Part shown: in pieces, positions 1 through 12,910 of the stretch
Numbering within the stretch: position 1 is the stretch's first letter
How the letters are laid out: every line of letters begins with the position of its first letter
Assembly (NCBI GenBank): GCA_030847615.1
Contig: JAUMIR010000001.1
Span: 30,317,501 to 30,381,500, forward strand
Direction of reading: 5' to 3'
From: Gambelia wislizenii
Lineage: Eukaryota; Chordata; Lepidosauria; Squamata; Crotaphytidae
Length of the DNA stretch: 64,000 nucleotides
Made by a program: the position numbers and the translations under genes
Notes under the pieces: model-generated
Database searches by the model: none
The model's input: the letters and a program-made list of their open reading frames with translations, nothing else
What the model was told of the DNA's origin: nothing

Positions 1-1125
1 GCTAAGCACAATCCCTCCTCTAAGCTACCTTAAAGAATTCCCCTCCCACCCCTGTTTGAAGAAGTGAGGGTTGGTCAGGGATCTATGGATATCATGTGAC
101 CCAGGAGGGAGCATCCCAGCCCCTCACCCCAAAGTAGCTCTTCATCCTTGCTGTGTAACAGCAGTTAATTACTTGAGCACTTAACTGCCTTTCCATTCTT
201 TCTTCTCTATGTGAGATAGAATATATATAATGATGTGGATGTGAGTGACACACACACATGCTGGCAACTCTGCTCAGTTCCTTTCCATATTGAACACAGG
301 ATTCCTCCTTCATGGACCAAAAACTTTGTTAGTAGTTCATCAGGTACTTTTCTGTGCGAGGATTAAACATTGAATTAAACGTTGAAAGCATTATTTATGG
401 TACTGCCAGGTAGAAAAGGAATTATTAAAATGTAACTCCTGCCCCAGCTTTTATTTCCTATCTCATATGGTTCATGTCTAATGCAATTATAATTCCCCTT
501 TATGAGTAGCTCAGGATTGTAGCATGTCTAATGGGATCCATCTCAGCCACATTACCCTCATGCTGAACTGTACAGGATTATAATTTTTCATACAAGAAAG
601 TAAGAATGGTAGTCAGCCTCCTCTGCCATCCTTTACTCTCTGCTTCATACACATAGTTTTGACTGCAGTCCTACACACACTTACTTGTAATTAAGTGTGT
701 TTGAACTCTGTAGGGTTTACTGCTAAGTAAACCTGTATAAGATTCCATTGGAAGACCTGTAAAGTGAGTGAACTGGGTTTTTTAATGGGCGCTTTTGAAA
801 TTTCACCTTTAGAAGGTGCAATATGGCCTTCTGGCAGCAGGGATGATGGAATATGTGGTCCTTCTGACGTACTTGGACGGCAGCTATCATGATTTCTCAT
901 CATTGGCTACACTGGCTAGGGCTGATGAGATTTGCAGTCCAACAGCATGCAGAGGAGCCACACATTCTCAGCCTCTGTTTTACAGCATATATACTTACTA
1001 AACACACTTGCTGGATACTGAATCAAAATGCCATTTATCAAATAACAATATAAACTGAGGGCTTAGCAACATGAGATGGTGAAGATCTTTGATCAAATTT
1101 CCTACTTCCTGTTTCTTAATACATA
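1..1125. other. Gene-free, little recognisable
   Basis: No exon recognised. Only 660-760 stands out: cctacacacacttacttgta and tactgctaagtaaacctg are a degraded form of a common amniote palindromic repeat. 815-960 may be a decayed hAT-like MITE. Confidence 0.4.
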
Positions 1126-1391
1126 CAGGTTCACCCCCCTCCCATATCTGCGGAACCAATATCCGCAGTTTCAGTTACCCCGGGCTAAAAAAATAAGGAC
1201 GCATACCATGGAGTCACATTGGAAAATGCCTAGAGAGGTGTCCTCTGGCAATCACTAGGTCCTCCAATGCAACTCTACGGTGTGTTTGTACTGGAAGTAG
1301 TTTATTTTAATAGGGTTTGCTATTATCCGTGGTTTCACTTATAAACGATAAGTCCAGGAACATATCCTGTGAGGATGCAGGGGGTGATCTG
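1126..1391. mobile_element. Tigger/pogo-like MITE
   Basis: Ends CAGGTTCACCCC and GGGGTGATCTG inside TA dinucleotides; internal tatccgtggtttcacttat is shared with the copies at 34.7 and 43.7 kb. Confidence 0.75.
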
Positions 1392-1875
1392 TACATACAT
1401 TTCCCCTAACCAGGAAATTGCAGCTTGGGGAAGAGTGGTTTTAATGGGAAAGGGCTAACCCCACACACAGACACTTCCCATCACTCTGACTTCAGTCAGA
1501 ATTAACAGGAATTGGGAGCAACTCCCAATTGGTATTTCTCTATAATTTTTGAGACCTGATGTGAGCTGTACCCTCTCTCAGTCAGAACTAGGTGTATAGG
1601 TTAATCTACGCATGCTGCAGATGCTTCCATATAATCCAGTTGTTAGTCCCAGCTGCAGCAGACATGTTGAATCAATGGGAAGGGAAAAATCAATGCTTAT
1701 GTAAGTTCTGTGGATTGAGTGGGTTTGTTGTAATTGAGAATTCTGGGTTTAAGCCACTGCCATGGGAGATCCTTTAAAAATGTAATTCTCACACTTGCTG
1801 TTATGAAGTTATAGTGCCCACTTGCCTGCCTTAGGAAACTTACCCTTGTAGACTCTGTCTTTAAGCCAGGCTTGT

Positions 1876-2003
1876 GTAAAATGTAGCCCTCTAGATGCTG
1901 TTGGACTGCAGTTCCCAGCATTCCTCATCATTGGCTATAGTGCTTAGGGATGCTAGGAATTGTGGCCTAACAACATCTGGAGAGCTGCACTTTGCCTTCC
2001 ACT
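1876..2003. mobile_element. hAT-like palindromic MITE
   Basis: Arms gtagccctctagatgctgtt and caacatctggagagctgcac are near complements. The interior ttcccagcattcctcatcat is the widespread reptilian version of this element. Confidence 0.7.
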
Positions 2004-4935
2004 ATTTTAAGGCAGTCTGCATATTTCATGAAAGGAGATGGCAAAGGTATATACAGTAATTTCAGAATGTCATTTTCTGTCTCTGCCTGTCCCTGATGGA
2101 CTAATTTATTACATGCAGGGAAAGAATTAAGGCTAGGCAGAGCATTGTGGGATGGGGAGTATGCCAGTTTACAGGCTGAAGTGAGGGAGCCCAGAATTTT
2201 GTCAACTTGTTTTGTGCAATCGCCTCTATAGGAGTTCTTTTGTAGTGATTTGATACCATCTCCTCTATGAAATAATAGACCAAACAGTCCATTTTAACTA
2301 TTAAGATATCATAAGTGGGTTCGGAAAAGGAACAGGGGAGTAACTTTTGAGGGAGAGAGATTTTGATTTTTCATATTTACTATTCCCTCTCTTTTTTTTC
2401 CTTTCTACTTTATGTCTTCTCCAATCCCATATTGAACTGACAATAGCAAGGGACATTGGCATAACAACAGAGGGACCCATTCTTTATTGAGCCGTGCTTT
2501 TTTTTTTTTTAATCTTTACAACTAGAGGGCCAAATTATTGCCCCAAGATTTCCTGGTGGTCCAATATGTGGTGTGACTGCCCCACCCCAAAGCATGACTA
2601 AGTGAATCTTTCAATGCATCCCTTATCCAGTCACCTATTAATCAAAGAAGTCCATTCCCTGTTAATGAATGGCTCTGTGATTTTTCACTACTTTGCAGTT
2701 TGTGTGTCTCCCGTACCTGTACTGCTGCCTGTATCTCCCCTTTCTCCCACCCACTCATCAAGATTATTGTGCATCCTCACTATGGCCTTGTAAATTGTGT
2801 CTTTCTCCTCTCTGTGCACTAGGCTTAAATGCCTCCTGAGACTTCCTTTTCCTCCCCTTCCCTTCACCACAGTCTCCCAAATGCTTGTGCCACCCCTTCC
2901 AACTTCCCCCCCCAACCATCCTCCCCTCCTCCCACTGATCCTGCTCTCCGGCAAGGACTCCCCCAATCTTCTATCCTGGTGGGCACTGAGGAGCAGAGCA
3001 GCACCTGAAGAAGGAATGTCGGACTGGCTGCACCAAGGTCAACTACTGCATCAACTGACAAGAGCAGGAAGAAACTCTACAGGGCTGCCTTTCCTGCTCC
3101 CACCCCACCCTTCTGCCAGGGCAGGACTTCAGCAAGATTCCTCATGGTTTCCTCCTCCATTCTCTTTCTTTTATCTTAATGAGGAGGCCTGATTGAAAAG
3201 TTTCTGCTGTTTCAAAAATGGTTTTCCTTTCCATTCTGTGCTCTGCTCATCCTGGACACGGCATATTCATGATGGTCCATCACTCTTCCCCTTGTCTTCT
3301 GATGTACCCAGATTTTGTTGCCTCCCTTTGAGCTCTGTGCCCTCTCCTTATCCTCCCCCTCCCCTTTTTTTCCTTGGCTGCCAGGACAGAGGGTCCAGAG
3401 TTAGTGGTAGATTGGGATATGTGACTTTCCGCAATCTGATCTCAGGCTGCAGGGATGGGTAGGTAAGGGTTAATGAGCTGTGCTCTTACTTTTCTTTCCT
3501 CTAAAATTGATCAGATGTTTGAAACTGAAATAGCATTTTGTATGGCTTTTGCTGCTGCTGTTAAAAATGTCTAGTTGCCACCTTATGCAGCGGCTTGGTC
3601 TGAGGCTTGCAATGGTGGAAGTAACTTTCTGTTCCCATTCTTTTCATACTTGGGATGCTGTTAGCCTGTTTGTATAAGGCTAAAAGGACAGGACACACCA
3701 TATCAGGGAAAGAAGAATCAGAGGATGTGTCAGGGCCAAAGCTGAAGAGATATAAGCCTAAGCGGTAGCCTCCTCTCTGGGAATTTACTTTCATTGCAAT
3801 GGAGACATTCAGAGGTGGGTTGGGGCAATCCTAGAGAGTTTTCATCATACCTTATGCAGCACTAGAATCTGTGATGAGACTTTGGTTTGGACTTACTCTG
3901 CCAACTGCACTTCACAGTGTCTGCATTTCAGAAGAAAAAGCCTCTGTCTGCCTATGAACCTGGGAATATTGTCTCATGCAGTTACTTTTTTGCAGTTCTG
4001 AAGAGAACCTACTGCAGACAAAGGTGGCTTGCTTGCCTCTGCTTCACTGCCATTTGTATCATGGGGCAGTGGTGGGGGAGTGATAGCATATTTACATTTC
4101 TTAATTTATTGTCACAAATGTAAATGTTTTACTCATGCTGTTATTTAACACTGGTGATTGCAAGGTCCCAGCCAAATATCACAAAATGGACACACAGTGT
4201 GCTTAATTGAAACAATAGCTGCTGCTTATTTAGAAGCATAGTGAGCTATAACTGCAAGTCCTCTAAATGAAGGATGAAAACTAAGGCTCTTGTGTTCAAG
4301 GAGCAGAGATAGGGGCAATAGTAGAAGGCTCCAGTTTTAAGATGAAAGTGATCAGGTCTCTAGAAGATCTTCATGGAGGGAGAAAGAATCTTGGCTTGGA
4401 ATATGCAAGTTTGTAGTAGAAGTAAGGTAGATGTATTATATGTGTGGTGCAATCTTCTTTGTGTTTTCTTAGAAGTAAGTTCCACTGCGTTCAGTGGTGC
4501 TTCCTGCCAGATATATAAAACTGCAGCTGTAGTGGGAGCCATGTCAATTAATGCATGAGGACTTGGCTTTATAGTGAGCTGAAGCAGGGATTTCTGGTCA
4601 GGGAGAAGGATGAGAGATTGTCCCCTCAGGAACTGGGGTGCAGGGTACGCATAATGGAAATACTTTCATGGGGTATGGATTTGAACTTAGAACATAAATA
4701 GGACACATAGGACTATAAGTTGTCAGGAGAGAGGGGGGATATTAATGTACTGTTTAAAAAAGAGTTCTTACAATGCTTGTGTAGCAGAGTAGGAAAAACA
4801 GTTTGAGAGGCCTGGGGGAGGGGTGGGGTTGGAAAATCCTGCTAGCATATAGAACATAACATTTGCAAAAAGCCAGCATAGCCAGAGGCTAAGGGATTCT
4901 GGAAGATGTAGTTTAAGTCATGAAAAAGAGGTGGA
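2004..4935. other. Gene-free, with a pyrimidine-rich tract at 2590-3400
   Basis: The CT-rich tract creates overlapping open frames but has no splice-flanked exon or conserved protein motif. 4440-4510 has a degraded agaagtaagttccactgc palindromic repeat. Nothing else recognised. Confidence 0.4.
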
Positions 4936-5062
4936 TAAACTTTGGCCCTTCCAATATTTTGGCCTACTATCCCATTAGCCCACCTAATATGACGAGTGGT
5001 AAATGATTGCGACAGTTGTAGTCCAAAACATTTGGAGGATCAAAAGATTGCCTCCTCCTGAT
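4936..5062. mobile_element. hAT-like palindromic MITE, diverged
   Basis: Arms ggcccttccaatattttggc and ccaaaacatttggaggatca with gttgtagtcc between; same plan as 1876-2003. Confidence 0.55.
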
Positions 5063-6565
5063 ACAGAGGACAATGGAGCACCATGCGGAAAACAGATGCT
5101 GGATTTGGGGACTGAGAAACAGTCCATTCATCATTTGCACTGGTGTTAAATATATAGCCCTCATGTCTGAAGAGTAACTTGGTCCTTTGATATTCCTTCC
5201 AGAAATGCAAGATTGATGGAAAACTTCCCTTCAGCTCTTATACCAAGCATAGCTTTTGTGCCTGGTTTTTGTTTTTTCAGTGTGGTAGGTACAGTGTTCT
5301 TGTGAATTTAGAGGGAGCTTAAAAAGAAAAGAAGAAAAAAGCCTAGCTATGTTGGTAAATTAGAATTAAGACTCGTTGTTAGGTAGGAAGTATCCACTCT
5401 TTTGCTCTCAGTGCCCGTAAACTGGAGACAGCTGGAAATCTGAACTGAGTAACTAGTGTGCCATTATCACCCTGTGCTGCTGCTCTTAAAGCAACCGGAG
5501 CTGCCCAATGTTGAGAGCAGGATACCATGTCTGGTTGGGCCAATGATGTGGCCCAGTAAGGGTGTTGTCAGGCAGAGTTTTGTGACTAGGCAATTTGAAG
5601 GCTCTAGGTCTCAGTGCCAGCTGTGGCCCCTTTTTGAAAGCCCACTGCAAGCTTTAGTGTGGCTTTTTGTTTGCTTTGGCTGCCTGCTTCAGCAGAAAGG
5701 CTACTTGTGCGTGCTTAGAACAAAGCAGCTGCTCCAAGTAGGGGAAAGGTGCAACCTATCCAGAGGTGACACAAGGTAGTCATTTCTGAAAAACTCCTAC
5801 ACTGTTTTTATGCACTGCTGTGGTTTTGCCCTACAAAGGGAAGGGTGGGATCCAGCCAAGGATGCTATGAAGAAGCCTTTGTAGCTTGACCTTGTCAAGA
5901 GGGTCATGGGGTTTTCCCTTCAAGCTCTCTCAGTTTTCTTCCCAAGCTCTACATTTTGTCTCGCATTTGGGCTGCCTGTAAGCCTTTTCATAGCACTGGG
6001 TGTGTGGGGGGGGGAGTTGAAAATATGTTCTGCACTCTGCCTTTGACAAATATTTGGTGCTTTCCTTTATGTTGTGAATTAAATTACCTCCAATTAAAGG
6101 CAGAACAACCAAAACCTTTGCTTCTTTGTGCCTCCTTTCCCTATGTCATCCTCATTTTAAAAATAAAAGTGTCACTACCTTTTTCCTCCAAGGGCAGGTC
6201 TTTCTATTTCCACACATTGCAGATATTGTCATTTCCCTCCTCATCCCTTTCTGATTTCCTCAAAAGAACAGGTGATGGGGCTTCACGTGTCAGTATGACT
6301 GAACCGCCTCTGTGGCTCTGATGCAGAAAGAGAAAGTGTGTGTGTGTGTATGTGAGAGAGAGAGAGAGAGAGAGAGAGAAGCCTGCCTATGGGAAGGAAT
6401 AATTGCTTTCTGTGAAGAAGCCATGCACAAAGCCATTCAATTAAAATGGAGGAGGGTGTTGCAGGTTGGAGAAAAGTTTAAAGAAGTCTTGCTGTTAGAA
6501 AGTTTGCTTGCCAAGTCTGCACTGGAGAGGTTTCCGGTGCACCTGAGAATCTTTAAGGCAGGAGC
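5063..6565. other. Gene-free, nothing recognised except the TG/AG repeat
   Basis: No coding motif, MITE arm or LINE signature seen apart from the microsatellite at 6338-6380. Confidence 0.4.
6338..6380. repeat. (TG)n(AG)n microsatellite
   Basis: A gtgtgtgtgtg run at about 6338-6350 followed by an uninterrupted gagaga run at about 6353-6380. Confidence 0.85.
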
Positions 6566-6670
6566 AGCATTTGTGGCCAGGTGCTGTTGGATGACAGTTC
6601 CCACCATCCCTTACTGTTGGCCATGGTGGATGAGGGTTGAAGTCCAACAACATCTGAAGGTTCCCAATTC
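6566..6670. mobile_element. hAT-like palindromic MITE
   Basis: gtgctgttggatgacagttc opposes gaagtccaacaacatctgaa around a cccttactgttggccatggt interior. Confidence 0.65.
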
Positions 6671-6776
6671 CTACTGTAATGGAAAATACTACTCCATATC
6701 ACTTCAGAATAGCAGGATGTGAATGCTTCCTCTGGGAAAACATAAAGACAATTCAACAGGAAACCCACCAAGTCCC

Positions 6777-6905
6777 ATGTGAAGTCGAAGGCTTTCACGG
6801 CCGGCATCCATAGATTTTCTTGGTTTTTTTTCCGGGCTGTGAGGCCGTGTTCTGGAATAGTTTCCAGAACACGGCCTCACAGCCCGGAAAAAAAACAAGG
6901 AAAAT
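6777..6905. mobile_element. Minimal Penelope terminal hairpin with 12-bp target duplication
   Basis: Starts atgtgaagtcgaaggctttc, the terminal sequence of the two larger Penelope copies, then runs to tccgggctgtgaggccgtgt and folds back through its exact complement (about 6828-6893) around a 4-base loop. Flanks ccaccaagtccc at 6765-6776 and 6906-6917 are identical. No coding DNA remains. Confidence 0.85.
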
Positions 6906-7177
6906 CCACCAAGTCCCCTTTTTTATTTTGTATTGCGTCTCTCTAAGCTGAATATACTCGTCTTGTTCAGTTGCTTCCTAGTGCCACTTGTCCACCAAGT
7001 TTAACAAGTCTCAGAACGAATGCTTGTCCTGTTCTTCCTTTTTAGGCAAACAGATCAACTGTGATAAATATTAAAAGAACATTTTTGGGGAGTAAAGCAA
7101 GACAAAACTGCTCAGATATCTGCAGTAGCCAAAAGCTTGTTGGCCTCCAAGTAAAAGAATGGGGCTATATGTTTGTT

Positions 7178-7277
7178 ACATTATAATAATTATAATATAC
7201 TTATATAATTATTATATAATTATATAAATTATAATTATATAATATAAATGTAATAATATATAATTATATATTATAGA

Positions 7278-7315
<38 letters not shown>

Positions 7316-7330
7316 GCACACACAATTATT
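7178..7330. repeat. AT-rich and (TA)n(CA)n microsatellite
   Basis: Imperfect ataatt/taatat tract followed by (ta)n at about 7273-7293 and (ca)n at about 7294-7323. Confidence 0.85.
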
Positions 7331-8339
7331 ATAATAAACATTATACCCATTGGTAAACATGGGTTTCTGGTTCTCCTAAAGGACAGATGGTGCAAAAGAA
7401 TTTTTAGCTGGACATTTTGATGGTAGGAGTTGACTGATAATGTTTTTTTAAGCAGTGATGGGGAAAGAGAAAGCTTGGAGCTTTGGAAAATGACTTTTTC
7501 AGATTTCCTTAGAATCCCTCACCTAGTATATGGCCACTCTGTATTGGTTGCCAAATTTTGGGAGCTGTAGTTGGAAAGGGTACTTTTTCCAAGCTCTGGA
7601 AAATCTTCACATGGTAGATGTCTCCCTACTCAGTAGTAGTAGTATAAATTTATTCGGTCATTGACCAGCAGCTCCCTACTCAAAAATACATAGATAATGG
7701 ACAAACCACTTCAGGTGTTGAAGTATGCAGACTGAACTCCATAGTGGACAAAAGGGGGAAATGTAAGCTGTATCTCAGATATATAAATAGCAAGCCTAGT
7801 GCTGGCTGCAATCATCTACCCGCTTATCTGCCTTTGAACTCAGTGGGATTTCTGACAAATGCCAGATTGTTCTGTAAAGAATTTTCATTGCTGATTTTAT
7901 CTGATGCATTTATATCTGGACATACAGAGACCTTTAAGACAGCTTTGTAAATAGAAGTGAGTAGTGTTTTATAAAAAAATATATTGTGCATTTCTATACT
8001 TTTGATAGTAATCTTTTTTCTAATTATGTAGCTCCACAGTCCATGTACATATCTGCTCAAAAGTAAGCCCGCTGAAGCCTTAGTTCAGCAGAGCAGAGTT
8101 CTAATCAGCCTGAGGTGACAGTAATCTCCAATTGCAGCCATCTCAAATACTGGGGAAAGCCGTAATGAAAAGATGTGCTCCTAATCCTAATAGTTAAGAG
8201 GTTCTTATATTTAAAAAACAAACAGATGGAACTATTCTGAGCAAAATCCCAACCTCTCTCATGATATACAACTGAAGAAAATCTTCTGTTCAGTGTTAGT
8301 CATTAGGCTGATGATAATCCATGTTCAGTTTATCATAGG

Positions 8340-8462
8340 TGGGGAACATGTTGCCCTCCAGATGTTGTTGGACAGCTTCTCCCATTACCTCTCACTGTTG
8401 GCTGGGGTGGCTATAGCTGATGGGAATTGCAGTCCAGCAGCCAGAGAGCCGTAAATTGCCAA
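8340..8462. mobile_element. hAT-like palindromic MITE
   Basis: ccctccagatgttgttggac at the left, gggaattgcagtccagcagc at the right. Confidence 0.7.
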
Positions 8463-9867
8463 GCCTCAGTTTATCATGTGGTAATTGTTGCAGCCACTGC
8501 TATACCATGTGTGCCTGCCATTAAGATTGGTTAACATTCTGTTGCTATATAAATCTTAAGTCACTATCTGATAATAGAGGGGAAGCAGAAAACCTTGTCA
8601 TATCTTAGGTAGCTCTTGAAGCCATTTGTGTGTGCTCATATCAAACTTACATTGCATGTTTATGCTTTTGTAATCTTTTGATTTATCTACTCATCAGTAG
8701 TCATATCTTATTCCAGGCCTTTTTAGCTCACAGAACAGAAGCTTCCCTTTATTTATTTAATTATTTATTTTTCGACCACCCTTGAGCAACCATTTAGGGG
8801 CTAGCTAGACCTATAAATGATGGCAGGTTTTTGTTTTTGTTTAATTTCTGTCCTCCCTTTTTCCTCTTATGGGACCCAGTTCTATCACAGGTTCATGAAA
8901 GATGTGTCACTCTAGGGTGAAATTCATTACTAACTGGAGATCGCTGCCCAAGTCCACACTTGTAGTCTGTGTGTACTCAGGGACAGATGTGACCACATAA
9001 CCAGAAAAGTGTTAATTTCCATGACACCAATTTGAATGTGGACTATTCATTCCAAAAACTTATTCTAAAGAGGATAACTGCCTCTGAAGTTACATCTAAG
9101 TTAGTTTGTCTGAGCAGGGAAAAACATGGCTTCATAGTCCTCTAGTATGTTTTGCTCCTCAAATTGAAATGGTAACTACCCCTTACTTTTTATTGTGATT
9201 TTACCATATGGGATGGTTGTGCATCTGATGCATATTCAGAGACACTTTTACTTGGTACCACACTGCCTTTGTCCTCAGATGAGAGAGATTGACTTTAGTC
9301 CAAATAACTAAGATAAGACTAAGAATTTAATAAATCATATATCAGTTGACAACATACCATGATGCAGCCAAAAATAAAAATCCTCCCTTGTGTGCAGTGA
9401 CAGCAGGAAACATATTTTTCTGTGGTAGAGATTTTTTAAAAAAAATATTTCATCTTATCTCATCTCATGCTGCTTCTGCCTGTGGTGCAAAAAGCAGTGC
9501 CCCCATGTCTCCAAAGAGGTGAGAAAACACATCTGGGAACACAGACCTGTATTGATGATAATATTTGAGGAAGGCTGGTGGAAGTGCCATTGCTCAAGCC
9601 TGTGGGACTATTCCCCAAACAGTTTTGGAGGCCAGCTCTTCCTCCCAGTTCATAGGGATGGATCAACCGCACATTTGTTCAGCTAAAAGTGGAGACTCTC
9701 TTCAGAAGGGCAAGATCTGACCATGACTGACATTTCCAGAATATTTGCTTCATATGTTTCCAGATCAGGGCCTAGTAATTTAAAATATAGCTATCTTTGG
9801 CCTAATTCTCCACAGCCTGGAAGAAGGTTTCTGTCGTAGATAAACTTCAGAAGATACTTGCTATAAT
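8463..9867. other. Gene-free, nothing clear
   Basis: A short ATTT-rich stretch at 8752-8775 followed by cgaccacccttgagcaacca may be the tail of a decayed retroelement. No exon recognised. Confidence 0.35.
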
Positions 9868-9985
9868 GGGTGGGAAATTCTGGCCTTCCAGATGATGCTG
9901 GATTGAAAATTCCATTAGCACCAACAAGCATAAGCAATGGTGAGGTAAAATTGACATTGCAGTCCCAACATCTGGAGAGAGGCCC
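9868..9985. mobile_element. hAT-like palindromic MITE, diverged
   Basis: ccttccagatgatgctggat opposes cagtcccaacatctggagag. Confidence 0.6.
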
Positions 9986-11000
9986 TTTTGTCCATCAAAT
10001 TAATATGGTATTGCAGTTCTCCATTACACACAAACACACACAGAGTCCTCAGCCCATGTTACCCAACACTGATGACCATTATTATTGCTAGTGTCAACCA
10101 CTAGCAGATATATTCACTGGGGATGACAAAAAAGCCTAATTGACTGGGAGCCAGAAGAACTCTGGACTGAAACCAGGGAGGAATACAAAAAGGCACTATC
10201 TACAGCCAAAAAGAAAAAGAAGACTCAGTGCATGACAGATGAGGAGCAAAAGTAAAGGGGGACAGAAATAGGGTCAGAACCCTGAACGCAACCGTTCAGT
10301 GACTTATGCTCAAGAACGAAGAGAACTACTGTAATAATCAATACAGAAAAATAGAACATGACAACAAAAAAGAAAGAGCAAGAGACCTCTTCCACAAGAT
10401 ATGAGAAATGAAATGAAATTTAAAATAAGAGTGGGGATGCTATATGTACCACCGAGGAACACATTACATGACCAAATACAACTAAAAAACAATGGAAACA
10501 GTACACTGAAGAACTATATAAAAGAGATGAAAGGATGACCAATTCATTCAAGGAAGAACCATTTGAAGATGAACCTTCAGTTTTAGAAAGCCAAGGGAAG
10601 CTGCACTCAAGAATACTTGGGAGAAATAAATCACCAGGAACAGATAGCATACCAATAGAGCAGGTTCAAGCTACAGAGACATAATCTACTCTAGTTCTAA
10701 CTAAATATGTGAACAAATATGGAAAACAAAGGAATGGCCCACAGATTAGAAACACTCAAGATACATTCCAGTCCTTAAGAAAGGTTACCAGGGATTGCAG
10801 GAACTACAGGACCATTGTATTAATCTACCATAAGCAGGTGATGCTCAAAATTCTACAAGAAAAACTTTTTTCATATATGCACCAAGAAAAGCCAGATGTC
10901 CAAGCTGGGTTCAGGAAAGGAAGAGGCACTAGGGATCGTATTGCAAACATATATTGGATAATGGAGCACATCAAAGAATTTCAAAAGAAAACCGACCTGT

Positions 11001-12196
11001 AGATTTTCCTTGGCTTTTTTCTGGGCTATGAGGCTGTGTTCTGGAAGAGTTTACTTCTGACGTTTCACCTGCATCTGTGGCTGACATCTTCAGAGAATGG
11101 TTGGGTAGGTGTGTGTGTGGAGTTTATATCCTGTGAACCCCTGTTGGGGAGTATATGTAAATTTGTGTATTTGAATGGTTAGTTTCTGGGTATAGGAATG
11201 CAAGGATGATTAGTGTCTGTTTGGCTAATGGTTGGTTGATGGCCCATTATCTGCTGGAAATCCTGTCTCTGGGTGGAATTCTTTGTAAGTGTTGAATTTT
11301 GATTCTATTGTTTTTCAAAACTGGAAGCTAGATTTTGTTTACTTTTAGGGTTTATTCTTTCCTGTTGAAGTTATCCAGGCATTTGTGGATTTCAATAGCT
11401 TCTCTGTGCATTCTGACATGATAGTTGTTGGCCTGGTCCAGAATTTCTGTGTTTTTAAATAACATTTTGTGTCCAGGTTGGTTTATAACATGTTCTGCTA
11501 CTGCTGATTTTTCTGGCTGGCTCAGTCTGCAGTGTCTCTCATGTTCCTTGATTCATGTTTGTACACTGCATTTAGTGGTCCCTATGTAAACTTGGCCACA
11601 GCTGCATGGTATGCGGTAAACTCCTGCAGCTGTGAGGGGGTCTCTTTTGTCCTTCGCTGAGTATAGCATTTCTTGGACTTTCTTGGTTGGTCTGTAGATT
11701 GTTTGGAAGTTGTGTTTCCTCATCAGTTTCCCTATTCTGTCTGTGACTCCTTTGATGTATGGTAAAAATACCTTCCCTTTTGGTGGCAACTTCAACAGGA
11801 AAGAAGAAACCCTAAAAGTAAACAAAATCTGGCTTCCAGTTTTGAAAAACAATAGAATCAAAACTCAACACTTACAAAGGAATTCCACCCAGGGACAGGA
11901 GGAGTTTCAGCAGATAATGGGCCATCAACCATCCATTAGCCAAACGGACCCTAATCCTTCTTGCATTTCTATACCCAGAAACTAACCATTCAAATACACA
12001 AATTTACATATCTTCTCCAACAGAGGTTCACAGTATATAAACTCCACACACACCCCTACCCCACCATTCTCTGAAGATGCCAGCCACAGATGCAGGTGAA
12101 ACGTCAGAAGTAAACTCTTCCAGAACACGGCCTCACAGCCCAGAAAAAAACCAAGGAAAATCTATGGTTGCCGGCCATGAAAGCCTTCAACTTCAC
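11001..12196. mobile_element. Penelope-like element, head-to-head inverted copy inside BovB
   Basis: The left part (11001 to about 11783) is in reverse orientation and the right part (about 11786-12196) forward, so the outer ends form long inverted repeats (landmark ctgaagatgccagccacaga near 12073 and its inverse near 11090). The minus strand codes a C-terminal reverse-transcriptase tail followed by a GIY-YIG endonuclease motif, GVYRIPCSCGQVYIG (about 11585-11630), which defines Penelope-like elements. An in-frame TGA at about 11553 replaces an expected Arg codon. Flanks gaaaaccgacctgt (10987-11000) and aaaatcagcctgt (12197-12209) resemble a diverged target duplication. Confidence 0.85.
11553..11800 (-). 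pseudogene. Penelope GIY-YIG endonuclease fragment
   Basis: Codes PYIKGVTDRIGKLMRKHN, then RDPLTAAGVYRIPCSCGQVYIG, the GIY-YIG catalytic core in its usual Penelope variant, with the CSCG Cys pair. After the TGA near 11553 the same frame continues IKEHERHC and SAVAEHVINQPGH, so the domain was once longer. Confidence 0.8.
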
Positions 12197-12680
12197 AAAA
12201 TCAGCCTGTGCTTGATAAGATGATAGCAAAGCCTTTGATTGTGTAGATCATGAAAAACCACAGATTGCTATTAAAGTAATGGGTGTGCCACAAGATTTTA
12301 TTGTCCTGATGTGCAGCCTGTACTCAGAACAAGAGGCTACTGTCAAAACAAAGTGCAGAGAAGTTGAATGGTTTCCAGTTGTTAAGGGGGTGAGGCAAGG
12401 CTATATTTTATCACCATACCTGTTTAACCTGTACGCTGAACATAAAGCAGATTTATACTCTGAGGAAGAGGTGTGAAAATTAGAGGAAGGAACATCAGCA
12501 ATTTAAGATGTGCAGATGACACCATTCTATTAACAGAAAATAGTAAAGACTTAGAACAATTATGTATTGAAGAATGTCAAGGAAGAAAGTGCAAAGGCAG
12601 GTTTATAGTTGAACATTAAGAAAATAAAAATAACCACAGATCTACTTAACTGTAAAGTAGACAATGAAGATATTGAAATA

Positions 12681-12910
12681 CAGTTGTCCCTCTGTATCCA
12701 TGGATTTGGTATCCACGGATTTAAGTATTCACGGCTTGAAAATACACTTTAAAAAATAACAATCCAAAAAGCAAATCTTGATTTTGTCATCTTATATAAG
12801 GGACACCATTTTGCTATGCCATTGCATATAATAGGACTTGAGTATTCACGGATTTTGGTATCCCCAGGGGGTCCTGGAACCAAACCACAGTGAATATGAA
12901 GGAACAACTG
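12681..12910. mobile_element. Tigger/pogo-like MITE inside BovB
   Basis: Terminal repeats CAGTTGTCCCTC and GGAACAACTG bounded by TA on both sides. The interior ggtatccacggatttaagta and catataataggacttgagta match the copies at 21.3 and 39.6 kb. Confidence 0.85.

Noticed and set aside
2797..3192. Proline-rich 131-codon frame and its antisense partners
   Set aside because: Product of a CT-rich tract; no homology pattern and no exon borders.
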